Part shown: positions 1-9,454 of the stretch, in pieces
How the letters are laid out: every line of letters begins with the position of its first letter
How positions within the stretch are numbered: the stretch's first letter is position 1
Assembly: GCA_013001165.1 (NCBI GenBank)
Contig: JABDNC010000165.1
Span: forward strand, 1-32,688
Direction: 5' to 3'
DNA from: Erythrobacter sp.
GTDB lineage: Bacteria > Pseudomonadota > Alphaproteobacteria > Sphingomonadales > Sphingomonadaceae
Length of the DNA stretch: 32,688 nucleotides
Program-made: the position numbers and the translations under genes
Notes under the pieces: model-generated
Databases searched by the model: none
The model's input: only the letters and a program-made list of their open reading frames with translations
Told to the model about the DNA's origin: nothing

Positions 1-447
1 GAGGTACACCGCGTTACCGGGTGTCGCGCCATCGCGTGCAGGGATCGGCGTGTATGAAGCTCGGCCGATTGCCGTGCATCCCCAGGATCGGGCACCATCG
101 CCGCGAACCGTGTCACCGCCGCGCAGCGGCACATCGTAGGTCTCGAGAACCTCCTTCAGGCCCGCGACGCACCGGTGATCGTCGCTGCCGAGCATGTGCG
201 ATACGAGCAAGCCGACAGGCTCTGCGCCCTTCCCGGCGAGATCGGACAGGTTCACCGCCACGAGCTTCCAGGCAATATCGGCGGGATCCTGCCCTTCGAG
301 GACATGCACGCCTTCGACCATGGTGTCGTGGGTAAGGACGAGCGTTTCGCTGCCGAATTCGATGACGGCCGCGTCATCCGCGAGCCCCCGGGCCTGAGGG
401 GAAATCGCGATCGCGCGCAAGGCGGATATGAACTCCGCTTCGTTCAG
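1..447 (-). CDS. thiL: Thiamine-monophosphate kinase, partial (C-terminus outside window); apparent non-ATG (CTG) start overlapping the nusB stop
   Basis: Reverse-strand translation reads (L/M)NEAEFISALRAIAISPQARGLADDAAVIEFGSETLVLTHDTMVEGVHVLEGQDPADIAWKLVAVNLSDLAGKGAEPVGLLVSHMLG..., a ThiL-like N-terminus; sits directly downstream of nusB. Confidence 0.85.
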   Translation of the reverse strand, partial: MNEAEFISALRAIAISPQARGLADDAAVIEFGSETLVLTHDTMVEGVHVLEGQDPADIAWKLVAVNLSDLAGKGAEPVGLLVSHMLGSDDHRCVAGLKEVLETYDVPLRGGDTVRGDGARSWGCTAIGRASYTPIPARDGATPGNAVYL

Positions 448-908
448 CGGCCCGCTTCCTTGGCTACAGCGTCTAGGATGCCATTGACGAACTTGGCTTC
501 GCGGTCGTCGAAGAAGGCCTTGGCGACATCGACATACTCGCTGATCGCAGCTGCCTTGGGCACATCTGCGCGGGCGAGCAGTTCGTAGCTGCCTGCGCGC
601 AGGATCTGCAGCATGGTCTTGTCGAGACGGGCCAGCGTCCAGCCGGACGCGAGGCGGGCGGTCAGCAACTCGTCGATTTCCTCGCGGCGGGAATCGACGC
701 CCTTCACGAGGTCATCGAAGAAATCGACGTCGGCGTCGGCATATTCCTCGTCCTCGATCACTTTGCCGAGACGATGCTGGTGAAATTCGTTCAGCAGCTT
801 GGCAGTGGGCGTGCTTTCCATCTGCTGCTGGTACAGGGCCTGCACCGCGCCAAGGCGGGCGGCGCTGCGGGCCGTTGCGCGGGAGTTTGATCGGGGGCTG
901 GCGTTCAT
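444..908 (-). CDS. nusB: Transcription antitermination factor NusB
   Basis: 154-aa ORF: SARLGAVQALYQQQME...FVNGILDAVAKEAGR, typical NusB motifs. Confidence 0.95.
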   Translation of the reverse strand: MNASPRSNSRATARSAARLGAVQALYQQQMESTPTAKLLNEFHQHRLGKVIEDEEYADADVDFFDDLVKGVDSRREEIDELLTARLASGWTLARLDKTMLQILRAGSYELLARADVPKAAAISEYVDVAKAFFDDREAKFVNGILDAVAKEAGR

Positions 909-2194
909 GACAGTCTCTTGGAAATCGAAAGGGCGTGGGCAGGAAGGCCCTCGGCGTCGGCGAGGCGGACGGCGGCAGGACCGATGGCCTTAAGCGCATC
1001 GTCGGATGCGCCGATGAAGCTGGTGCGCTTCATGAAGTCTAGCACCGACAGGCCGCTGGCAAATCGTGCGCGGCGACCAGTGGGAAGGACATGGTTGGGT
1101 CCGGCGATATAGTCGCCGACAGCTTCGGGCGTCATCCGGCCCAGGAAGACGCTTCCTGCGTGGCGAAGTTTTGTGAAAAGGCTTTCCGGATCCTCGGTGG
1201 CGATCTCGACATGCTCCGCGGCGAGGCGGTCCGAGAGCGCAGGGGCCTCGTCGAGGCTATCGACGATCACGATCAGTCCGTGGTCATCCCAGCTGGTTCT
1301 GGCAGTCTTGGCGGTCGGGAGGTTCATCAAGGCGAGGTCGATGGCGTCTTCGACCTGCGCGGCAAAGCCGGCATCGTCAGTGATCAGGATCGACTGGCTG
1401 GTCGGATCGTGTTCGGCCTGGCTCAGCAGGTCGGCGGCGATCCATTCCGGATTGTTGTTGCCGTCCGCAATGACGAGAATTTCGCTCGGCCCTGCAACCA
1501 TGTCGATGCCGACGACACCGTAAAGCTGGCGCTTGGCTTCCGCGACCCATGCGTTGCCGGGCCCCGTGATCACATCGACCCGCTCGATCCGATCGGTGCC
1601 ATAGGCGAGCGCGGCCACGGCCTGTGCGCCGCCGACGCGGTAAATCTCATCGACGCCAGCGATATGCGCGGCGGCGAGGACGAGGTCATTCATTTCGCCC
1701 TTGGGTGTCGGCGTTGTGACTACGAGCCGATCCACCCCTGCCACCTTGGCGGGAATGGCGTTCATCAGCAGCGAGGAAGGGTAGGCCGCCCTGCCACCGG
1801 GTACGTAGAGGCCGGCTGCTTCGACTGCCCCCCAGCGCGCACCGAGGCGCATGCCAATATCGTCGGTGTAGTCGCGATCCTCGGGAAGCTGGCCTTCGTG
1901 ATAGGCGCGAATACGTGCGGCAGCCGTTTCCAGCGCGTCGCGCAGTTCGGCATCGAGCCCGTCATAGGCCGCCTTGCAGGCTTCCTTCGAGATCGACCAG
2001 TCTTCGTCGGTGGAAAGGTTATGCTGGTCGAAGCGCTTGGTGTATTCCACCAGCGCCTTGTCGCCGCGCTCGCGCACTTCGTTGAGAATGCCCGCAACAT
2101 CGCGCCCGACCTGTAAGTCGCTTTCGCGGCGGTCGCGCACGACTTTGGCAAATTTCATCTCGAAATCGGCGTCGCTGGTCCGCAGGAGCTGCAT
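905..2194 (-). CDS. hisD: Histidinol dehydrogenase
   Basis: From [19 protein letters not shown]; contains GGRAAYPSSLLMNAIPAKVAGV, YGVVGIDMVAGPSEILVIAD and SVFLGRMTPEAVGDYIAGPNHVLPT. The ORF-track start at 3112 is an artefactual upstream extension through hisG. Confidence 0.97.
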   Translation of the reverse strand: MQLLRTSDADFEMKFAKVVRDRRESDLQVGRDVAGILNEVRERGDKALVEYTKRFDQHNLSTDEDWSISKEACKAAYDGLDAELRDALETAAARIRAYHEGQLPEDRDYTDDIGMRLGARWGAVEAAGLYVPGGRAAYPSSLLMNAIPAKVAGVDRLVVTTPTPKGEMNDLVLAAAHIAGVDEIYRVGGAQAVAALAYGTDRIERVDVITGPGNAWVAEAKRQLYGVVGIDMVAGPSEILVIADGNNNPEWIAADLLSQAEHDPTSQSILITDDAGFAAQVEDAIDLALMNLPTAKTARTSWDDHGLIVIVDSLDEAPALSDRLAAEHVEIATEDPESLFTKLRHAGSVFLGRMTPEAVGDYIAGPNHVLPTGRRARFASGLSVLDFMKRTSFIGASDDALKAIGPAAVRLADAEGLPAHALSISKRLS

Positions 2195-2847
2195 CAGGCC
2201 GCTTTCCGGTTTTCGCTGTCGGCGCGGAAGGCTTCGACCAGCGCTGCGACACGCGGATCGGTCTTGAGCGCAGCGCGATTTACGATCAGCCGCGCCGTGA
2301 TGTCGAGAATGTGGTCGGTCTCGACCAGCCCGTTTTCCTTGAGCGTACGACCGCTGGAGACGAGATCGACGATCCGTCCGGCAAGTCCCAGCTCGGGCGC
2401 GATCTCCATCGCCCCGTTCAGCTTCACGCATTCGGCCTGAATGCCCTGGCGCTCGAAGTGGCGGCGGGTGAGGTTCGGATACTTGGTCGCAACGCGCAGG
2501 TGGCTTGCGCCATTTGTCGCGCTCGCGCCCTTCGGTTCGGCCACGGCGAGGTGGCAGTGTCCGATGTCGAGATCGACGGGTGCGTAAAGATCGGCGTAGT
2601 CGAACTCTTCGATCACGTCGCTGCCCACGATGCCCATCTGCGCCGCGCCATGTGCGACGAAGGTCGCCACGTCGAAAGCGCGCACGCGGATCAGCCGCAT
2701 GTCGTCTCGCGTCGTCGCGAAAGTGAGCGAGCGGTTGGCCTTGTCGTGGAAGGCATCTTCCGGCACCACGCCGGCACGCTCCATGACGGGAAGCGCTTCG
2801 TCGAGAATGCGCCCCTTGGGAATGGCGAAGGTCAGGCTGTTGGTCAT
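2194..2847 (-). CDS. hisG: ATP phosphoribosyltransferase catalytic subunit (short form)
   Basis: [27 protein letters not shown]...; ATGA-type overlap with hisD. Confidence 0.95.
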   Translation of the reverse strand: MTNSLTFAIPKGRILDEALPVMERAGVVPEDAFHDKANRSLTFATTRDDMRLIRVRAFDVATFVAHGAAQMGIVGSDVIEEFDYADLYAPVDLDIGHCHLAVAEPKGASATNGASHLRVATKYPNLTRRHFERQGIQAECVKLNGAMEIAPELGLAGRIVDLVSSGRTLKENGLVETDHILDITARLIVNRAALKTDPRVAALVEAFRADSENRKAA

Positions 2848-2891
2848 TGCGGAGCGGCAAATAGGCACGCCAGGCGAAAAGGGCAACGAAT

Positions 2892-3959
2892 ATGGGCACC
2901 AGCGGAGTGATGGATATCGTTTCGGTCCCAGAAGCCATCGAATGGCAGGCAACGCATGCCGAAAAGGCGGGGGCGCCCGGGACCGCGCAGGTGGTGCGTT
3001 CGCTGCTGGCGCTGCAGGAAAGCCAAGCTGCCACTGCGCGCAGGATATTCAATTGGCAGGGTCTCTCCCTGCGCGATGCGATGCCTCTGCGGATTGCAGG
3101 TGGCATCCACAACCTGCTGCTGACGGGCGAGGAGCCGCGCCTGGCCGATGTCTATGCGGGGCGAATGACGGCGCAGGACGATGTCGACGCGCTGGTGCGC
3201 GACATTGTCGAAACGCATGACGCGCGGTTGATGCCGTGGCTCGACGGACCACCACAGACGAATGAAGCCGGGCGCTCGGCCAGCTTTGCTGCGGGCCTGT
3301 TGTGGCTCGCGGACGGGCGGACAACCGGGCAATTCGAGTTCCTCGAGATCGGCGCGAGTGCGGGTATCAACACGATGATGGGCCGCTATCGTTATGATCT
3401 GGGTGGGGTGCACGCAGGACCGCAGGGAAGCCCGATGCAGATCGCGCCCGAATGGCGCGGAAACCCGCCACCAAACGCGGAGTTTACCTTCGTCGCGGCG
3501 AGGGGAAGCGATATCGCGCCGGTCGACCTGACCGATGAAAACGAGGCGATGCGGCTCAAGAGCTATGTCTGGCCCGAGGCGACCGGACGCATGGCGCGCA
3601 TCGATGCAGCGATTGCGCTCGCACGGGACGAGGCACCCGAGCTTGAGCGAATGGATGCGGCAGATTGGGTGGAGCGGGAGCTGGCTCGCGAGCCGCAAGC
3701 GGGTGTGACGCGCGTTCTCGCGCACTCGATCATGTGGCAATACCTGCCCGATGCCGCGCAAAGGAGGATCGAAACGGCGGCCGAAGCGGCTGGCGCGGCG
3801 GCGCCTGCCGAGAGTCCGTTTGCGCATCTCTCGCTCGAAACAAATCGCGAGACTTTCGCGCATGAACTACGGGTGCGCTACTGGCCCGGCGGCGAAGAGG
3901 AGGTTCATCTCGCCAATGCCCATCCGCATGGGGCCTGGGTCGAATGGCTAGGCGGCTAG
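2892..3959 (+). CDS. DUF2332 family protein
   Basis: 355-aa [63 protein letters not shown] resemble DUF2332 proteins; start could also be the Met at 2910. Confidence 0.8.
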   Translation: MGTSGVMDIVSVPEAIEWQATHAEKAGAPGTAQVVRSLLALQESQAATARRIFNWQGLSLRDAMPLRIAGGIHNLLLTGEEPRLADVYAGRMTAQDDVDALVRDIVETHDARLMPWLDGPPQTNEAGRSASFAAGLLWLADGRTTGQFEFLEIGASAGINTMMGRYRYDLGGVHAGPQGSPMQIAPEWRGNPPPNAEFTFVAARGSDIAPVDLTDENEAMRLKSYVWPEATGRMARIDAAIALARDEAPELERMDAADWVERELAREPQAGVTRVLAHSIMWQYLPDAAQRRIETAAEAAGAAAPAESPFAHLSLETNRETFAHELRVRYWPGGEEEVHLANAHPHGAWVEWLGG

Positions 3960-4855
3960 CCGGTTCGCGAGAAGAATTCCCCCATTGCCGCATTGACCGC
4001 GTCGGGCTTTTCCCAAGGCACGAAATGTCCGCAATCGGGCACCTCGACCAAGGTCAGATCTTCGACGTGATCGGGCAGGGCGGCGGTGTTTTCCGGCGGT
4101 AGCGCGAGGTCGTCCTGCGCCCAGATAACCAAGGTCGGAATGCCGAGCTTGGGGAAAGGCGGTGGTGCCCAGCCTTCGGGTACATCGAAGGGAGCGTCCA
4201 TGGGCGGAATGTCGATCGGGCTTGCACGGTACCAGTTGAGCATGGCGAAGGCTGCATCCCGGTTTTGCCAATCCTCGAGCAAACGGGCGCGTTCCTCGGG
4301 CTCCATCTTGTCTGGGGCATCCCAGTTTATTTCCTGTGCGAGAATGCCATAGAGGCCCTGTTCGCGCACCAGTTCGTCATTCGCGGAATCGCGAAAACCG
4401 CGCATGTACTGGCTCGCCTCGCGCTGGACGGGCGAGGTGTAGAGCAGCTTTTGGAAAACGGCGTGATGCGGCGCGTTGGCGATCACGGCACGCGGCACGC
4501 GCTCCATCTGTTCGCCTGCCATGGCAACGCCCCATGCGATTGCGCCGCCCCAGTCATGGCCCACGATGGTGAAATCCTTCACGCCGAGTGCGTCGGCCAG
4601 CAGGAAAATATCGCCCACCAGCTTGTCGGGCGTATAATTGTCGATCCCCTCCGGCTTCGAGGAGCCGCGATAGCCGCGCTGGTCGGGAGCGATGCAGCGG
4701 AAGCGGTCGGAGAAATGGGCGATTTGGTGCCGCCATGTGCGATGGCTTTCGGGAAAGCCGTGGAGGAAGATCAGCGTTGGCGCATCGCGCGGCCCGACAT
4801 CGACCGTATCGAGCTCGATACCATTGGCGAGCGTGACGCGGGTTTGTTCCATCAA
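3956..4855 (-). CDS. Alpha/beta hydrolase, epoxide hydrolase-like
   Basis: LIFLHGFPESHRTWRHQI, DQRGYRGSSKPEGIDNY, VGHDWGGAIAWG nucleophile elbow, C-terminal DCGHFVPWEKPD. Confidence 0.88.
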   Translation of the reverse strand: MMEQTRVTLANGIELDTVDVGPRDAPTLIFLHGFPESHRTWRHQIAHFSDRFRCIAPDQRGYRGSSKPEGIDNYTPDKLVGDIFLLADALGVKDFTIVGHDWGGAIAWGVAMAGEQMERVPRAVIANAPHHAVFQKLLYTSPVQREASQYMRGFRDSANDELVREQGLYGILAQEINWDAPDKMEPEERARLLEDWQNRDAAFAMLNWYRASPIDIPPMDAPFDVPEGWAPPPFPKLGIPTLVIWAQDDLALPPENTAALPDHVEDLTLVEVPDCGHFVPWEKPDAVNAAMGEFFSRTG

Positions 4856-5667
4856 TCCTCCGACTGCATCTTTTCCATGTATCCGGCCGCGACCATGCCC
4901 GCGACCTGGTCGAAGAGCTGATCGGGCGTGCGGCGCATTTCGCCCATGGCCTCTTCCATTCCGTCGGCGACTATAATTTCGCGCTGGTTAGCCTCGACCG
5001 CGTCGATGATCCGCTTCGCCGCATCTTCGGGCCTGATCCCATTGTCGATGACCTTGTCGCTGCGTCCGCGCGGAGTGCCGTCGGCGGAAAGCGCATTGCG
5101 GCTCACATCGGTGGCGACCGAGCCGGGGCAGATGACATGCACGTCGATCCCGCTTTGCGAGAGCTCACCGCGCAGAGCGTCGGCATAGCCGATCAGTCCG
5201 TGCTTGGCCGCGCAATAGGCGGTACGCATCGGAACGCCGACCTTACCCGCAATCGACGAGATAAACAGCAGCTTCCCGCTACCGCGCTGCGTCATGTGCG
5301 GCAGGAGCGCTTGCGTCGCTGCGATTTGCGACGTGAGGTCAATGTCGATGATGTCGCGATAGACCTGCATGTCCGTGTCGACTGCCGGGCTCCGCTGCGA
5401 AATGCCCGCATTGGCCACGAAGATATCGACCCCGTCCTTCCAGCTTGCAGCTTCCTCGGTCGCTTGCTGCATCGCCTCGTCGTCACGCACGTCGAAGGGC
5501 AGGGTCTTCGTTTCGGTCTCGAGGCGGTCGGCAACCGCGCTCAACCTGCTTTCATCGCGGCCGGACAGGATGATGTTGGCGCCCCTTCTGGCCCATTCGC
5601 CCGCCAGCGCGGAGCCGATTCCGGAAGATGCTCCGGTGATCCATGCAGTCTTGCCTTCGAAACTCAT
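4852..5667 (-). CDS. Short-chain dehydrogenase/reductase (SDR family)
   Basis: AWITGASSGIGSALA cofactor motif, VANAGIS, S...YCAAKHGLIGYADALRGEL active-site YxxxK. Confidence 0.92.
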   Translation of the reverse strand: MSFEGKTAWITGASSGIGSALAGEWARRGANIILSGRDESRLSAVADRLETETKTLPFDVRDDEAMQQATEEAASWKDGVDIFVANAGISQRSPAVDTDMQVYRDIIDIDLTSQIAATQALLPHMTQRGSGKLLFISSIAGKVGVPMRTAYCAAKHGLIGYADALRGELSQSGIDVHVICPGSVATDVSRNALSADGTPRGRSDKVIDNGIRPEDAAKRIIDAVEANQREIIVADGMEEAMGEMRRTPDQLFDQVAGMVAAGYMEKMQSED

Positions 5668-5677
5668 GCTTGTTTCC

Positions 5678-6568
5678 TCACGGATAGGTAACGGTCTTCG
5701 GCTGGCCGTCGGGAAGGGGGATGCGTTCCTCGCTGTCGCCAGGCACTTCGGGGAAGCGTCCCTTCCGCCAGTCTTCCTTGGCCTGGTTGATGCGTTCGCG
5801 GCTGGAACTGACGAAATTCCACCATGCGTGGCGCTGGGTCTGGAACGCCTCGCCGCCCAGCAGCATGACCCGAGCGCCGGTCTTGCTCTCCAGCGTCATG
5901 TCGCGGCCCGGCTGGAGAACGGCCAGCTCGTAGGGCTTGAGTGGGTGACCATCGATCACCGCCTCGCCGTCGACCAACATGACGGCGCGTTCGTCGGCTT
6001 CTTCCTCGACCGGGATGGCACCGCCCGCTCCCAGCACAATCTCTGCATAGATCGTATCGGCATAGGTCGTGGTCGGCGCGCGTTCGCCCCAGAGCTCGCC
6101 CATGATCACGATTGCCTTGGCGCGGCCGTCCTCGATGACCGGCAAGTCGCTAACGGCCTCGAAGGCCGGATCGATCTCTTCGCGCCCGTCGGGCAGGGCG
6201 AGCCATGTCTGCATGCCGAAGAGCTTGGGGCCTGCCTTGCGTTCGGCTTCGGGAGAGCGTTCGGAATGAACGATCCCCTTGCCTGCGGTCATCAGATTTA
6301 CCTGACCCGGACGTATGGTCGAGAAACTTCCGAGGCTGTCGCGGTGGTCGATCGCACCTTCGAACAGCCATGTGACCGTGGCGAGGTTGATGTGCGGATG
6401 CGGTCGCACGTCCATACCGCTGCCGAGGTCGAGTTGCGCCGGGCCGAACTGGTCGACGAAAATGAAGGGACCGACCATGGTCCGTTTCTTGGAGGGCAGC
6501 ACGCGCCTGACCTCGAACTGCCCGAGATCATGCGTCGTCGGCGTCAGCGTGAGGTCGATCTGGCTCAT
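5678..6568 (-). CDS. Pirin family protein
   Basis: MSQIDLTLTPTTHDLGQFEVRRVLPSKKRTMVGPFIFVDQFGPA... DVRPHPHINLATVTWLFEGAIDHRDSLG...GKGIVHSERSP. Confidence 0.93.
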   Translation of the reverse strand: MSQIDLTLTPTTHDLGQFEVRRVLPSKKRTMVGPFIFVDQFGPAQLDLGSGMDVRPHPHINLATVTWLFEGAIDHRDSLGSFSTIRPGQVNLMTAGKGIVHSERSPEAERKAGPKLFGMQTWLALPDGREEIDPAFEAVSDLPVIEDGRAKAIVIMGELWGERAPTTTYADTIYAEIVLGAGGAIPVEEEADERAVMLVDGEAVIDGHPLKPYELAVLQPGRDMTLESKTGARVMLLGGEAFQTQRHAWWNFVSSSRERINQAKEDWRKGRFPEVPGDSEERIPLPDGQPKTVTYP

Positions 6569-6584
6569 GTCATGCCCCTTGTTC

Positions 6585-6857
6585 CTATGGTGTCGGCGCA
6601 GAAGCCTGTATGGCGAGGGCGTGGACCCGCTCTCCGGGAATATCGCCCAGCGCCTTGTTGACCATTCGCTGGCGGTCGAGGCGCGACTTGTCGGCAAAGG
6701 CGGGCGCTTCGATCACGACGGTGAAATGCGATTCACCGCTACCGTCGTCGCCGGAATGGCCGGCATGTTTGGCGCTGTCGTTGATGACTTCGAGCCGCGT
6801 CGGCGCAAAGGCCTCGGTCAGAAGGCGTTCCATCTCCTGTTGGACCGGTCCTGACAT
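6585..6857 (-). CDS. BolA family protein
   Basis: MSGPVQQEMERLLTEAFAPTRLEVINDSAKHAGH...ESHFTVVIEAPAFADKSRLDRQRMVNKALGD. Confidence 0.93.
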   Translation of the reverse strand: MSGPVQQEMERLLTEAFAPTRLEVINDSAKHAGHSGDDGSGESHFTVVIEAPAFADKSRLDRQRMVNKALGDIPGERVHALAIQASAPTP

Positions 6858-6916
6858 ACGCTCGAATCTCCTCTCGCCTCTTTCCATACAGGGTTTGGCT
6901 CCCCATCCTAGAACGA

Positions 6917-7507
6917 ATGCGCCAGTCAAAGTTCCACGGTAGATATGAAGATACGGGCCGCGTGTGCGCCCACCCGGCTTGCGACGAGCCGGGAGAATTC
7001 CGCGCGCCCGGCAGCGGCCACCGTTTTGACGGGCCGGGCGATTGGCGCTGGATGTGCCTCGAACACGTGCGCGAATTCAATGCGGGCTATGACTGGTTCG
7101 AAGGGATGAGCGCGGAGGAAATCCTCGATGCGCAGGGGCCGGCAAGCGGCTGGCGCACCGAGAGCCCGAGCTTCCGGCCTACGGCAGGCGTCGACGGGAT
7201 GCCGCGCTGGGCCGATTTCGACGACCCGCTCGATGCGATTTCAGCGCGTGCGGCCGGCATCAAGAGCCGTGCCCAGCGCGAGGCCGAAATGGCAATGGAC
7301 GGACGCTACAGCCGCGAAGAAGCCGAAGCGCTCGAAGTCATGGGCCTTGGCAGCAACACGGACCGGCGCAGGCTGAGGAGGCGCTATTCGGAGCTCGTCC
7401 GGCGCTACCATCCGGACCGTAACGGCGGCGACCGCCAGTACGAGACGCGCCTCAACAAGGTGGTCGAGGCCTATAACCTGCTTCGCCGGTGCAGGGCGAT
7501 CGCCTAG
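6917..7507 (+). CDS. J domain-containing protein (DnaJ-like co-chaperone, C-terminal J domain)
   Basis: C-terminal RRLRRRYSELVRRYHPDRNGGDRQYETRLNKVVEAYNLLRR with HPD motif. Confidence 0.9.
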   Translation: MRQSKFHGRYEDTGRVCAHPACDEPGEFRAPGSGHRFDGPGDWRWMCLEHVREFNAGYDWFEGMSAEEILDAQGPASGWRTESPSFRPTAGVDGMPRWADFDDPLDAISARAAGIKSRAQREAEMAMDGRYSREEAEALEVMGLGSNTDRRRLRRRYSELVRRYHPDRNGGDRQYETRLNKVVEAYNLLRRCRAIA

Positions 7508-8133
7508 GCCTGCGCCTCGGCGATCAATTGCATGTCTATCGCTTTCGCTTCCTTGTAGGCGTTTCGCTCGCGCAGCCGCGTTGCATAGTCTTCGAATACC
7601 TTGCGTTTCGGGATCGATCCGAATTGCAGCCCCCAGTCGACCTGGCTGCCGACGTAGACATCGGCCATTGTGAAGCGGTCTCCGCAGACATAGTTGCGGT
7701 CGGACAACAGCATGTCGAACGTATCCATTGCGCGTTCATAGCTGCCGAAGCCGACCATGCCCTGTTTTTGCGGATCGTCGACGCCCCAGCCCATGCTTCG
7801 CGCCACGACGGCCTGTTCGACGGGGCCAGACGCAAAGAACAGGCGGCGAAAGTAGGCCGCTTTCTCGTGCGGTTCTGGAAGCAAGCCTGCCTCCGGATGC
7901 ATTTCTGCCAGATAGTGGCAGATCGCCGCAGCCTCGGTCACGACATGGACGTGATCACCGTGATGGTGAACAAGCGTCGGCACCTTGCCGAGCGGGTTCG
8001 CCTTGAGGAAGGCCTCGGATTTCGCCGCCCATTCCACCAGCTCGGTATCGTAGTCGGCACCGACTTCATGCAGTGCCCAGCGCGCAATCTGGCCGCGGCT
8101 CATCGGATTGGTGAAGAAGGTATAGTCGGCCAT
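7504..8133 (-). CDS. Glutathione S-transferase family protein
   Basis: MADYTFFTNPMSRGQIARWALHEVGADYDTELVEW...NPLGKVPTLV...VTEAAAICHYLAEMHPEAGL. Confidence 0.9.
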   Translation of the reverse strand: MADYTFFTNPMSRGQIARWALHEVGADYDTELVEWAAKSEAFLKANPLGKVPTLVHHHGDHVHVVTEAAAICHYLAEMHPEAGLLPEPHEKAAYFRRLFFASGPVEQAVVARSMGWGVDDPQKQGMVGFGSYERAMDTFDMLLSDRNYVCGDRFTMADVYVGSQVDWGLQFGSIPKRKVFEDYATRLRERNAYKEAKAIDMQLIAEAQA

Positions 8134-8492
8134 CAGTCTCTCCCCATCAGATAAAGCGGTTTGAAGCCGCCCCACATCATGCGCATGCCATCGAACGGCA
8201 TCTCTGCCATTTCCTCCATCCAGAAGGGATCGTCCTCCATCTTGGCATGCGCGGCGTCGGCGGTTTCCTTGTCGGGCCAGATCATCCAGCTGAAAACGAT
8301 CTTTTCGCCTTCCTCGGCTTTGGTCGCCTTGCGGAAGTCGGTGACTTTGCCGTCACTCACATCTTCTTCCCAGGCTTCGACGATCTCGGTCACGCCATAC
8401 TCGCGGAATTTGGTCCCGGCCTTTTCGGCGATGGCACGATAGGCCTCTTTGTTGCCCTCGGGCACTGCGATGAGAAATCCCTGCACATACAT
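8133..8492 (-). CDS. DUF1428 domain-containing protein
   Basis: MYVQGFLIAVPEGNKEAYRAIAEKAGTKFREYGVTEIVEAWEEDVSDGKVTDFRKAT...FDGMRMMWGGFKPL. Confidence 0.88.
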   Translation of the reverse strand: MYVQGFLIAVPEGNKEAYRAIAEKAGTKFREYGVTEIVEAWEEDVSDGKVTDFRKATKAEEGEKIVFSWMIWPDKETADAAHAKMEDDPFWMEEMAEMPFDGMRMMWGGFKPLYLMGRD

Positions 8493-8544
8493 GGCTGCTC
8501 TCCTCTCGACAGTGAGGATAGCACCTGAGCAATTCCGTTGCGCG

Positions 8545-9390
8545 TCAATTCTGGCGGAAGGCCCAGCGCAGCGTCTTGCCCATGCCCCATGTCGCCGCAC
8601 GCGCGGGGATCGAGGCGAGGCCGGGACGCTCAAGGCCGAGCATCGAGCGGGCGAATGGCGGAAGCAGCGCGACTGCCTCCGCGCCCAGCATGGCCCGTAC
8701 CGCAGGCGGTGCGCCGGCGGGACGCTGGCTCAGCACGAGATCGGCGATTTCGCGGGCCTGTGCCGACGTGGCAAGATCGCCGCGCAGCTCGCGAAAGATC
8801 GCTTCGGCCTCGCGCCGGTCGGTGGGGACCGGGTCCGCGCCAAGCGCATTCGCGATGATGGCGAACTGGCGATAATATTCGTCCTGCTCACTGCCCGGCA
8901 TGTCGGGCCGGACATGACGTAGGTAGGCAGCGAGGAAACTCGTAGCCTCGGCAACATGGACCCAGGCAAGCGTGCGCGGATCGGTGGCTGAATAGGTCGA
9001 CCCGTCTGGCAATGTGCCCCCCACAGCCGCATGGATTCGGTTCACGCGCTCGATCGCCTGCATTGCATCGTTTCGGTGGCCGAAAGTGGTGACCGCGATA
9101 AACCGCGCCGTCCGGCGTAACCGCCCGTGCATGTCGCTGCGGAAGTTCGAATGATCGAGCACGCCCTGCAATGCGTGCGGGTGGAGCATCTGGAGCAGCA
9201 AACCGCGGATGCCGCCCACCATCATCGCCACGATATCGGCATGAACGAGCCGGATCGGAGTATCTTTCTCGAACAGGGCCTCGTCCGAAACGGGAACCGG
9301 CTTCTCGCCGCTTTCGACGTCGTTGAAGACGCCGCGAACCTTCTCGACCAGTTTGAGCCTGAGCTTTTCGGAAAGGGGTTCTTGCGCCAT
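8545..9390 (-). CDS. Oxygenase MpaB family (DUF2236) protein
   Basis: [46 protein letters not shown]...[20 protein letters not shown]. Confidence 0.85.
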   Translation of the reverse strand: MAQEPLSEKLRLKLVEKVRGVFNDVESGEKPVPVSDEALFEKDTPIRLVHADIVAMMVGGIRGLLLQMLHPHALQGVLDHSNFRSDMHGRLRRTARFIAVTTFGHRNDAMQAIERVNRIHAAVGGTLPDGSTYSATDPRTLAWVHVAEATSFLAAYLRHVRPDMPGSEQDEYYRQFAIIANALGADPVPTDRREAEAIFRELRGDLATSAQAREIADLVLSQRPAGAPPAVRAMLGAEAVALLPPFARSMLGLERPGLASIPARAATWGMGKTLRWAFRQN

Positions 9391-9454
9391 CGCCAGCCAA
9401 TATAGGGTTGGCGCGCGCGAGATAAATCCCTACCTCGCGCTCGATATGAACGAG

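Noticed and set aside
1091-2116. 341-aa plus-strand ORF
   Set aside because: Antisense of hisD; shadow ORF
2195-3112. 735-aa extended hisD ORF as a fusion protein
   Set aside because: The upstream part is an out-of-frame reading of hisG; the natural HisD N-terminus begins at 2194
3956-4855. Haloalkane dehalogenase assignment for this hydrolase
   Set aside because: HGFPESHRTWRHQ and GHDWGG with RGYRGSSKP fit epoxide-hydrolase-like members better, but substrate cannot be assigned from sequence alone
5369-6661. 430-aa plus-strand ORF
   Set aside because: Antisense of SDR and pirin genes, which are well supported on the minus strand
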